Shown here one piece after another: positions 1 through 5,783 of a stretch of 7,440 bases of DNA. The notes under the pieces were generated by a model. It was given only the letters and a program-made list of their open reading frames with translations, was not told where the DNA came from and did not search any database. Source of the stretch: Cyanobacteria bacterium UBA7694 (GTDB lineage Bacteria > Cyanobacteriota > Sericytochromatia > UBA7694); assembly GCA_002482705.1 (NCBI GenBank), contig DLGM01000315.1, positions 1,386 to 8,825 on the forward strand, read 5' to 3'. Numbering within the stretch: the stretch's first letter is position 1; every line of letters begins with the position of its first letter. Both the position numbers and the translations under genes were made by a program.

Positions 1-433
1 AGGACAAGCCTGCAATACCTTGCCAATCATGGCTGGGAAAGGCTTCCAGCACTTGTAGGAAAGTCGCCTCCCCTTCCCCATGCACACACAGATCCAGGTA
101 CGGATGGGCATGTAAAAACGCTTCCGCCTGATCCGGCACCTGCGGCCCACCCACCACCAGAGTGATACTCGGCTTGCGCAGCTTGAGACGCCTAGCCAAC
201 TCTAATGAATACGCCACATTCCACACATACAGACTCAACCCCACTACATCGGCTAAAGCCAGACGTTCCACAGCTTTGGCCAAGGGTTCACGGGTAAACA
301 CTGGGTTGAGAAAAAGATAGCGGCCCGGGGTGCCATGGTGCTGCACATAAGCTTGCAACAACCCAGCGACATAGGGCAAATTGGTGAAACCCAGCATGGG
401 CTCGGTAATTTGAACCAGGCCAATAATTGGCAT
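1..433 (-). CDS. Cobalamin-binding radical SAM protein, N-terminal part (runs off the left edge)
   Basis: The minus strand is open from an ATG at 433 to the window edge, giving 144 codons with no stop. The translation begins MPIIGLVQITEPMLGFTNLP and has the pattern of a B12-binding Rossmann-like domain at the N terminus of radical SAM enzymes. Around residues 60-70 it has ALADVVGLSLYVWN, around residues 91-97 the loop VVGGPQV, and around residues 112-121 the segment DLCVHGEGEA, which is a hallmark of this family just before the radical SAM barrel. The CxxxCxxC cluster would lie beyond the window, so the reaction and substrate cannot be told. Family members carry out methylations, ring contractions and similar steps in the cytoplasm. 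The start is supported by AAGGAAAG seven bases upstream and by a TATAAT box at 461-466. The gene appears to be transcribed separately from the upstream operon. The domain call is fairly secure from motifs; the specific function is open. Confidence 0.8.
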   Translation of the reverse strand, partial: MPIIGLVQITEPMLGFTNLPYVAGLLQAYVQHHGTPGRYLFLNPVFTREPLAKAVERLALADVVGLSLYVWNVAYSLELARRLKLRKPSITLVVGGPQVPDQAEAFLHAHPYLDLCVHGEGEATFLQVLEAFPSHDWQGIAGLS

Positions 434-437
434 CTAT

Positions 438-445
438 CTTTCCTT
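438..445 (-). promoter_or_regulatory. Ribosome binding site of the radical SAM gene
   Basis: The minus strand reads AAGGAAAG here. Its AGGA core is seven bases before the ATG at 433. This fixes the start at 433 rather than the out-of-frame ATG at 462. Confidence 0.7.
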
Positions 446-460
446 GATAAGCATTTTCCC

Positions 461-466
461 ATTATA
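461..466 (-). promoter_or_regulatory. Consensus -10 box for the radical SAM gene
   Basis: The minus strand reads TATAAT. It lies 28 bases from the start codon, which would give a short leader of roughly 20 bases. No good -35 hexamer is visible 16-18 bases upstream. The presumed spacer is instead filled by the palindrome at 474-483, so activation or repression at this site is possible. Confidence 0.5.
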
Positions 467-473
467 TCGGCGT

Positions 474-483
474 CTAGGCCTAG
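474..483. repeat. Perfect 10-bp palindrome in the radical SAM promoter
   Basis: CTAGGCCTAG is a perfect inverted repeat without a loop. It sits in the spacer between the expected -35 position and the TATAAT box at 461-466 (minus strand). It could be an operator half-turn or chance. No second copy was noticed in the window. Confidence 0.35.
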
Positions 484-579
484 CGCATACGTCCCCTTCG
501 CCCAAGGGCCTCTTTGCTATCTCCAAAGGTGGATAACGATCCAGCACCCTCCCTTAACCAGTAGCCTTACGGGCATATG

Positions 580-2178
580 CTATCCGCCCCTGCTGCTGCG
601 AACGCCCTCAAACGGCTGATCAGCTCCTTCTAATTGCGCAAATAATTCCTGAAACTGCGCCTCCTGATCGGCTACAAACACAAAAATAAAGGCTTTGGCA
701 TTGCGGCGAATGCCATAAACAAAAGCACCAGGTTGTTTTTTGATCTGGGCCACATGCTGACTCCCGAGCAGCTCTTGCCAACTGTCTAATTCCGCCAATT
801 TGTTCCGGGGTACAAACAATGCCCCACTCAAAGCGGGATAAATGGCCAGTTGTTGACGTCCACTTTCAGCCGTCAGGCTATTGGTACCATATACACTGGC
901 AACTCTCAGACGCTGCTGAAAAAGGGGAACCACATTGCGTACACTAGGGTCATAAGCAAGGGCCACGGTACGCAGCAAAGCAACTGGATGCTGTTTCTGC
1001 CCCTGTAAAGCCTGTTCAACGCGCTTGAGATACTCAGACACCCAAGCAGGTGAAAGACGGGCATCTGAAGCCTGAATCAGCGGCCATACTGCTCGCGCCA
1101 CCGGATCAATGAACGGATCATTGTAAAAAGCCCCTGGCGTTTTCAGCTTCTTATCGAACTCGGGCCCAGGCAGAATGGCTTTCCCGGCTTCGAGATTGCC
1201 CCAGGCTGTGGCCAAGGCTTCATTGAGCAGATTGTAGCCACTGATGGCGTGAGGCTGGGAGTTATCAGCAAACGCTTTGACCAAATCCGCATGCGCCTGT
1301 AAGGGGGACAGAGAATACAAATAGTGGCAAAGTTCGTGGATCACGACATCCAGGCTGCTCTCGGGGGGGGTTCCGGCTCGCAGTTCAATCAGACTGTGGT
1401 TTTCCAATTGCTCTCCGTTAAAACTGCTACCTGTCCCCAAAGCCGGACGATAGATCAAATGAAAGTGTAAAGCCCCTTGTGCAGGCAAGGTCGCCTGGTA
1501 AAAGTCCGACGCACGGCGGATCAGTTCGGGTAGACGATAGCGATGAAAACCCGCCGCCAAAGCGTTCAGACTACTTTCCACCTCAGAAACCGCTTCACTG
1601 CGCCACCAAGCCTGAAAGCGCGGCCAAAAATGTCCCATAATCGCCAAGGCCTCAGCCGTGTCCCCGGGGCTCATGACCAAGCCCAAATAGGTGGGCAAAT
1701 CGTTGAGTTGCTCACTCTGCAAAGCCGCAATCCGGGCCTTTTTCCAGAGATCCAAGCCTTCAAAACGAAGAGGCAAGCCCATCGACACCGTAATCGCCGA
1801 AGGTAAACCGACCTGTCGCTGATAACGCTGGCGCAGGGCTTGCCAGCGTTGCACCATGGTGTCGTCAGTTGCCTCCCATTGGAGTTTTTGCTGCCACAAG
1901 GCCTGATAGGTTGTGCGCGAACAGTGGTTTTGCCCCGCCAAACAGTCAAGCTGGTAAAATAAATTGGCCATGGGCCGGGCCGCAAAGACATATTCCTGGC
2001 GGCGTTCAACCGGAGCGGCCTGCGCTGGTGGAGCCAAAACCGCCAGCGGCACAGAACAGGAAGTCAAAAGCCAAGCGGCCAACCCCACTCGTCCCAGCAA
2101 CCTCCCCCAGTGATGAAATGGCCTCGGCTGTGCTCTCATCGTGCACAAAACGTTGTCCATGGGTTTATAGCTCTGCAT
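580..2178 (-). CDS. Exported HExxH putative zinc metallopeptidase (gluzincin-like)
   Basis: This 532-residue protein is not one I can name. Residues 31-41 form a hydrophobic segment ending in the lipobox LTSC (38-41), followed by a Pro/Ala-rich stretch with an AQA-A site near 52-55. It is therefore predicted to be a lipoprotein or otherwise exported. The core has HELCH at 281-285 and a downstream NEALATAWGN in which E320 is the likely third zinc ligand, the gluzincin pattern HExxH-x(34)-E. The substrate is unknown. The roughly 210 residues after E320 show no motif I recognise. The ATG at 2178 overlaps the upstream peptidase gene by 14 bp. No start has a good RBS; in-frame ATGs at 2160 and 2139 are alternatives, and 2139 gives the most normal signal-peptide length (Cys at residue 28). 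An 8-base C run (minus strand) encodes Thr270-Pro272, nine residues before the HELCH motif. The coding call is secure, the peptidase call is by motif only, and the exact start is uncertain. Confidence 0.8.
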   Translation of the reverse strand: MQSYKPMDNVLCTMRAQPRPFHHWGRLLGRVGLAAWLLTSCSVPLAVLAPPAQAAPVERRQEYVFAARPMANLFYQLDCLAGQNHCSRTTYQALWQQKLQWEATDDTMVQRWQALRQRYQRQVGLPSAITVSMGLPLRFEGLDLWKKARIAALQSEQLNDLPTYLGLVMSPGDTAEALAIMGHFWPRFQAWWRSEAVSEVESSLNALAAGFHRYRLPELIRRASDFYQATLPAQGALHFHLIYRPALGTGSSFNGEQLENHSLIELRAGTPPESSLDVVIHELCHYLYSLSPLQAHADLVKAFADNSQPHAISGYNLLNEALATAWGNLEAGKAILPGPEFDKKLKTPGAFYNDPFIDPVARAVWPLIQASDARLSPAWVSEYLKRVEQALQGQKQHPVALLRTVALAYDPSVRNVVPLFQQRLRVASVYGTNSLTAESGRQQLAIYPALSGALFVPRNKLAELDSWQELLGSQHVAQIKKQPGAFVYGIRRNAKAFIFVFVADQEAQFQELFAQLEGADQPFEGVRSSRGG

Positions 2179-3373
2179 TGCGAAAAGTAGAAATCAGGGC
2201 CTTACCCTGCTTATCAACCTGCATTTGCAAAAAGTCGATCATTTTGGGAATACTTTTACCTAAACGGGCATATAGTTTTTCAAATTTGGGCTGATCTTGA
2301 TTGTAATGACGATAGGACATAATTAAGGCATTGTTCCAGGGGCGATCGGCAAAAGCGCTATACCCCTTGCCCTTAAATTTGGGCACCGTCACGCTGCGAA
2401 ATTCTTCTTTGAGTTCTTCAAAGAGCTTTTCTTTTTGAAAAATCTTATTCGCTTCAAAGAGATCGCTCTTATAGAGCTTCTCAATGCGTTCTGCTGATTG
2501 ATTGATAAAAGCCGCAAACACCTTTTGGTCCGCCAATTGGGCTTCGGCTTCTTTGTACTTTTGGCTGCCGCGCCCATATTTGCGGGCATAAAACTCCAGT
2601 GCGCCCATATTGCCGATGAAATTGGCTAAATTTTCGTTAAAGGGAATTTCGCCAGGGACAAACAAAGTGGCATGTACACTCTCATGAATCACGGTATTGA
2701 CCAAATAAAACTCGCCATACATCAACATCGTGTTCAGCAGTGGGTCTTGAAACCAGCCCAGCGTGCTATAAGCGGGTGAAGGGCGGAAATTCGTTTCATA
2801 CCCAGCAGCCTGTAATTTTTTTTCGGCACGCAAGCCTTCGGCCTTGTCGTAATAGCCCTTATAGGGCACGGTACCCACCACCGGGAACCACCAGGTATAT
2901 GACTCCAGCTTCAAGGGCGGGCTCGCCGTCAGGACCATCACCAAATAGTCGCGTTTTAAATCGATATAACGCTCATAATTTTGAGTGGCTTTGAGCTTCA
3001 GTTCTGTTTCGGCAAAGGCTTTGACCTCACGCACCAACTTCAGTTGCTGTTTATGGGCAATGTCCACATCCGGGTCATTGAGCAAATCGTCGAGGCTGCT
3101 TCCCCCCACCAAAATGCTCACCTGCCCCTGCATCGATTGCCAGAGATAATAAGCGGTTTCCGGGAAAATCGCGGCACTCACGCCCAATAATAGAGCGGCT
3201 CCAGCCAAGGCAATCCCCCCCCACTTGAACCCCTGTTTCAGCCAACTGCGATACGGCCAATCCAGAAAAGCCAACATCCGAGGGCGAACAGGCTCAAATT
3301 CCTCTTCGTCATCCTCATCCACCACAGGTGCTGCTTCTTCTGGCAGTTCTTCGGCACGTTCGTCTTCGGCCAC
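2165..3373 (-). CDS. Membrane-anchored putative aminopeptidase, COG4324/PF10023 type
   Basis: This 402-residue protein has three parts. Residues 1-30 are a very acidic tail (15 of 30 are Asp/Glu), residues 51-70 a single membrane segment, and the rest an extracytoplasmic domain. The domain carries the family landmarks in order: SPAYSTLGWFQDPLLNTML (199-217), the zinc motif HESVH (230-234), and FNEN (245-248) with E247 as the likely third ligand. This matches COG4324, predicted aminopeptidases for which I know of no established substrate. The start is GTG at 3373, set by AAAGGAG seven bases upstream; that RBS is fused to the udk stop codon, so translation is probably coupled. The gene is 12 bp after udk and overlaps the next peptidase gene by 14 bp. 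The acidic cytoplasmic tail may be an addition to the family core and could bind a partner. Two 8-base homopolymers, G8 at codons 51-53 and A8 at codons 184-186, lie before the catalytic motif. Confidence 0.85.
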   Translation of the reverse strand: MAEDERAEELPEEAAPVVDEDDEEEFEPVRPRMLAFLDWPYRSWLKQGFKWGGIALAGAALLLGVSAAIFPETAYYLWQSMQGQVSILVGGSSLDDLLNDPDVDIAHKQQLKLVREVKAFAETELKLKATQNYERYIDLKRDYLVMVLTASPPLKLESYTWWFPVVGTVPYKGYYDKAEGLRAEKKLQAAGYETNFRPSPAYSTLGWFQDPLLNTMLMYGEFYLVNTVIHESVHATLFVPGEIPFNENLANFIGNMGALEFYARKYGRGSQKYKEAEAQLADQKVFAAFINQSAERIEKLYKSDLFEANKIFQKEKLFEELKEEFRSVTVPKFKGKGYSAFADRPWNNALIMSYRHYNQDQPKFEKLYARLGKSIPKMIDFLQMQVDKQGKALISTFRNAEL

Positions 3374-3380
3374 AGGGAAT

Positions 3381-3387
3381 CTCCTTT
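3381..3387 (-). promoter_or_regulatory. Ribosome binding site of the aminopeptidase gene, overlapping the udk stop codon
   Basis: The minus strand reads AAAGGAG, seven bases before the GTG start at 3373. The TAA of udk (3386-3388) shares its last two bases with this site, so ribosomes finishing udk are placed directly on it. This supports the GTG start and translational coupling. Confidence 0.8.
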
Positions 3388-4012
3388 AATCGCTCAGTAA
3401 AGCTTGAATCTTGGTAATCAGCATATCCATGGCCACTTTGTTATTGCCCCCTTCAGGGATGACAATATCGGCAAAGCGCTTGGTGGGTTCGATAAATTGC
3501 TGGTGCATGGGACGCACCGTTTCAACATACTGGCTCAAGACCTTTTCAAGAGAGCGCCCTCGCTCAATGACATCGCGGCGTAAACGGCGAATAATGCGAA
3601 TGTCCGGGTCTGTGTCGACAAAGATTTTAATGTCGAGCATATCCCGGATATCTGTTTCACCCAGCACCAGAATGCCCTCCACCAAAATCACCTGCCGGGG
3701 CAAGACCTTTTCAGTGCCCATACGCGTATAGGTTTTAAAGTCATAAAGAGGTTTTTCGACCGGTTCACCCCGCTGCATCGCCTGGAGATGGCTTAAAAAG
3801 AGAGCGTTATCAAAGGCTTCCGGGTGATCAAAGTTGAGCTGGGTGCGCACTTCAAAGGGCAAGTGGCCTAAGTCGCGGTAATAGGAGTCCTGTTGGATAT
3901 AGGTCACAACCTCGGGGCCGACGGATTCGAGAACATTGCGGGCAACGGTCGATTTACCGGAACCGGAGCCGCCTGTTACACCTATGAAATGGATCTTTTC
4001 TGGGTTCGTCAT
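3386..4012 (-). CDS. udk: Uridine kinase (uridine/cytidine phosphorylation)
   Basis: Udk phosphorylates uridine and cytidine to UMP and CMP using ATP or GTP, in the cytoplasmic pyrimidine salvage pathway. The 208-residue length is normal for the family. All signatures are present: a Walker A/P-loop GGSGSGKS at residues 14-21; QQDSYY at 40-45 with the likely catalytic Asp42; NFDHPEAFD at 60-68; the Walker B-like VEGIL at 111-115; the Arg-rich lid RRLRRD at 142-147; and FIEPTKRFADIVIPEGG at 173-189, which contacts the nucleoside. The ATG at 4012 has no strong Shine-Dalgarno. A TATAAT box at 4071-4076 would give a leader of about 50 bases. It is the first gene of an operon with two envelope metallopeptidase-like genes, an unusual pairing for which I can offer no metabolic link. 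Nothing in the sequence suggests it is inactive. Confidence 0.97.
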   Translation of the reverse strand: MTNPEKIHFIGVTGGSGSGKSTVARNVLESVGPEVVTYIQQDSYYRDLGHLPFEVRTQLNFDHPEAFDNALFLSHLQAMQRGEPVEKPLYDFKTYTRMGTEKVLPRQVILVEGILVLGETDIRDMLDIKIFVDTDPDIRIIRRLRRDVIERGRSLEKVLSQYVETVRPMHQQFIEPTKRFADIVIPEGGNNKVAMDMLITKIQALLSD

Positions 4013-4070
4013 CGTTGTCTATCTTGGTCCATGCTAATATTGAATTCTGGTCTTTTCTGCTGCTAGAAGT

Positions 4071-4076
4071 ATTATA
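4071..4076 (-). promoter_or_regulatory. Consensus -10 box for the udk-peptidase operon
   Basis: The minus strand reads TATAAT here, 59 bases from the udk ATG. No convincing -35 hexamer is present at 16-18 bases. This is the best promoter candidate in the 222-bp divergent region 4013-4234, which otherwise holds no gene that I can support. Confidence 0.5.
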
Positions 4077-4168
4077 ACGATAGGGTAAAACAGACAGATG
4101 CACCATTGCACCCATCCGATTGGAACCGTCACAGGAGAGCGACCTCTTGCATCGTAGCAAAATTTCTA

Positions 4169-4197
4169 TAGACTCGGCTTCTTTTTTCCATTATGCT
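4169..4197 (+). promoter_or_regulatory. Sigma70-like promoter for the 324-residue protein gene
   Basis: TAGACT (4169-4174, four of six matches to TTGACA) is followed after exactly 17 bases by TATGCT (4192-4197). This would start transcription near 4204, about 30 bases before the ATG at 4235. It is oriented away from the udk promoter about 95-120 bp distant, making a back-to-back promoter pair. Confidence 0.45.
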
Positions 4198-4234
4198 AGA
4201 GTTAAGAATTTAGCTGCCTGCGGTCTTTTTACCT

Positions 4235-5209
4235 ATGACGATAACCAGTGAGCGCCATGGAAATCAGCACGTGCTAGATGTAAACAATTTCCTCACGGAG
4301 TTTGGCCAAAAATGCGTTGAGTTTGGCTACTATTTTGACCAGTACATGCGTCGTGAGGTCGACTTGGGAGAAATTACCCGCCGTCTCAGTGAAGCAACGG
4401 CAGATGCGGAATATTTCTATTCCCAAAATGGCGCGATCATGACCCCTGAGCAATCCCAGCGCTATCAGGTCATGCAAATCACCCTCGATTCAATGACCAC
4501 CTCACTGATTGAAACCGAAATTAAACGCAACCGCGACGTGATTGAAGCAGCCCTTAAAAACGGTGAATATTTCATCGTCAATATCACCTATAACAGCATA
4601 TCCTCTTCAATCTACATGATCTACAGCAACCCCAATAGTAAACAGTCCCAAGACCGGGATCAACAAGTGGCGGTTGTCAAACAGGAACAGGAAGTCACCG
4701 CCGGGCTCATTCGTGTCCTCAAAGCCATTGAAGCCCGCATCAAGCCTGACGAGATCAACGACATCGAATACAAAAAACTACAAAAAGCCTTCGAAATTTA
4801 TGTGGAATACTTCAAGCAGGTCGCTCAAAATTCGACCAAAGCGGCCTGTGATATGCGCGCCACCCTTTTGCTCGAAGAACATGTCTTGTTTTTGCAAGGG
4901 CGCGGTTTTTACGGCGGGCGACAACAGGCCTATGCGCACGTCTGTATGTGTGCCGAATACCTTTCTCGCCTCCAAGATCCGGCCATCGACGAAAAGCTAG
5001 AAGAGATCAAAGATGTGGTGCGCCCACCAGACCCCACCTCAACCTTGCGGCGCCTTTACCAAGAAGTGATCAACGCCGAAGGTGAAGCCAATGTGTACAG
5101 CGCAGTTGTTGCCTTTAACAACTTCGCCGAAGAACACCCCAATGAACCTAAAATTGGTGAGTTTAAGCGGAACATCCGTAAATCGCTGCTTGACCGTGGC
5201 TACATGTAA
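4235..5209 (+). CDS. Uncharacterised helical protein, 324 residues
   Basis: I do not recognise this protein. It has no signal peptide and no clear membrane segment, so it is predicted to be cytoplasmic. It is rich in charged residues spaced as in amphipathic helices throughout, with long helical runs around residues 41-108, 140-168, 178-220 and 268-300. Residues 111-131 are an aromatic, Ser/Asn-rich stretch that breaks the helical pattern. Four cysteines occur (27, 205, 237, 239), with C237/C239 as a CxC pair; there are too few for a typical zinc ribbon. A Pro-rich linker (RPPDPTS, 263-269) separates a small C-terminal helical part that could be TPR-like, though the pattern is not clear enough to claim. 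The ATG at 4235 has no Shine-Dalgarno. GTG at 4271 (residue 13), preceded by GGAAA, is an alternative start. It is divergent from udk and followed by a separate promoter, so it appears to be a single-gene unit. Confidence 0.82.
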   Translation: MTITSERHGNQHVLDVNNFLTEFGQKCVEFGYYFDQYMRREVDLGEITRRLSEATADAEYFYSQNGAIMTPEQSQRYQVMQITLDSMTTSLIETEIKRNRDVIEAALKNGEYFIVNITYNSISSSIYMIYSNPNSKQSQDRDQQVAVVKQEQEVTAGLIRVLKAIEARIKPDEINDIEYKKLQKAFEIYVEYFKQVAQNSTKAACDMRATLLLEEHVLFLQGRGFYGGRQQAYAHVCMCAEYLSRLQDPAIDEKLEEIKDVVRPPDPTSTLRRLYQEVINAEGEANVYSAVVAFNNFAEEHPNEPKIGEFKRNIRKSLLDRGYM

Positions 5210-5293
5210 TCCGCCGAGGCTGACTGCTTTCCCACTCTGAACTGTTCATATTGCCGCACACATGCCTATCTCAGTGCATGGAGCTGTTCGGGG

Positions 5294-5302
5294 TGTTATA
5301 AT
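5294..5302 (+). promoter_or_regulatory. Extended -10 promoter of the winged-helix/zinc-ribbon gene pair
   Basis: The sequence TGTTATAAT is a perfect extended -10 (TG-N-TATAAT). The expected -35 position (5274-5279, GTGCAT) is poor, as is usual for extended -10 promoters. Transcription would start near 5309, about 25 bases before the ATG at 5334. An imperfectly placed inverted repeat CATGC-N10-GCATG (5261-5280) covers the -35 region. Confidence 0.6.
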
Positions 5303-5323
5303 AAGCCTGTAAATTTGGCAAAT

Positions 5324-5327
5324 GAGG
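5324..5327 (+). promoter_or_regulatory. Ribosome binding site that decides the start at 5334
   Basis: GAGG lies six bases before the ATG at 5334. The earlier in-frame ATG at 5322 overlaps this site and has no RBS of its own, so the protein probably starts at 5334. Confidence 0.6.
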
Positions 5328-5333
5328 CTGAGC

Positions 5334-5783
5334 ATGCAAAAGACAACCCAAGGTGCTATTTTGATCGGTGTTGCCCTGTTTATGCTCATGGGCTTTTTTA
5401 ACGCCTCCTTGGCCTCTCCCATGGTTGCCCTGATGGCTTTTCTGATTGCCATCGCCCTCCCTGGGGGGATTGGCAGTTATCTGCTCTATAGCGGTTTGCA
5501 GTCAAAAAGCGCACTGAGCAATCAAAAGGCCGCCCTCGGCCGCAGAACCCTCGAAGCAGAAATTCTCAGTTTTGCCCGCCAGCACCGCGGCCAACTGACC
5601 GTCATCGAAGTGGTCAGCCATTTTGCCCTCGACAAAGCCCAAGCGGAAAGCGTGCTCGACAGCCTAGCCCAACAGGGTTATGCCGACTACGAAATCACCG
5701 ATTCCGGTCTGTTGGTTTACACCTTCCACGAACTGCAACGCCTGGGGGATAAAACACAAAGTCGGCGGATTGAAGATGCCTGA
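5334..5783 (+). CDS. Small membrane protein with two transmembrane segments and a C-terminal winged helix
   Basis: The product is 149 residues from the preferred start (153 from ATG 5322). Two hydrophobic segments at about residues 4-22 and 27-52 form a membrane hairpin. They are followed by a basic/Gln linker and a cytoplasmic winged-helix-like domain at about 72-132: a first helix TLEAEILSFARQHRG, a helix-turn-helix-like stretch LTVIEVVSHFALDKAQAESVLDSLAQQG, and a beta-wing YADYEITDSGLLVYTF. The last residues are Arg/Lys-rich. Such a fold could read DNA near the membrane or mediate protein contacts; the sequence does not decide. The gene overlaps the zinc-ribbon gene by 8 bp (ATGCCTGA contains the start of one and the stop of the other), so the two are probably translated together. 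I do not know a named family for it. The reading frame, membrane segments and winged-helix pattern are clear; the function is not. Confidence 0.85.
   Translation: MQKTTQGAILIGVALFMLMGFFNASLASPMVALMAFLIAIALPGGIGSYLLYSGLQSKSALSNQKAALGRRTLEAEILSFARQHRGQLTVIEVVSHFALDKAQAESVLDSLAQQGYADYEITDSGLLVYTFHELQRLGDKTQSRRIEDA

Noticed and set aside
253..462. Minus-strand open frame starting at an ATG at 462
   Set aside because: It overlaps the radical SAM frame out of register, has no family sequence, and its ATG lies within the -10 region. The frame starting at 433 has an RBS and clear domain motifs.
490..507. Possible terminator hairpin after the second peptidase gene (CCCTT/AAGGG arms on the minus strand)
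   Set aside because: The stem is only five pairs with no following T run. It is also about 75 bases after the stop codon, so there is no support for a terminator.
335..619. Plus-strand open frame of 94 codons across the 434-579 gap
   Set aside because: It is antisense to the radical SAM gene start and the end of the peptidase gene, has no RBS, and shows no protein-like pattern.
1869..2294. Plus-strand open frame of 141 codons opposite the junction of the two peptidase genes
   Set aside because: It is a shadow of two well-supported minus-strand genes; Pro/Arg/Ser-rich composition with no domain.
4181..4187. C-then-T6 run in the divergent region as a terminator
   Set aside because: No GC-rich hairpin precedes it on the plus strand; it lies within the spacer of the promoter at 4169-4197.
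4013..4234. Riboswitch or small RNA in the 222-bp divergent region
   Set aside because: I found no conserved riboswitch core or strong stems, only promoter-like elements.
5680..5775. Longer N terminus for the zinc-ribbon protein
   Set aside because: These 32 codons lie wholly within the upstream gene in another frame and have no RBS. The ATG at 5776 begins at the conserved domain.
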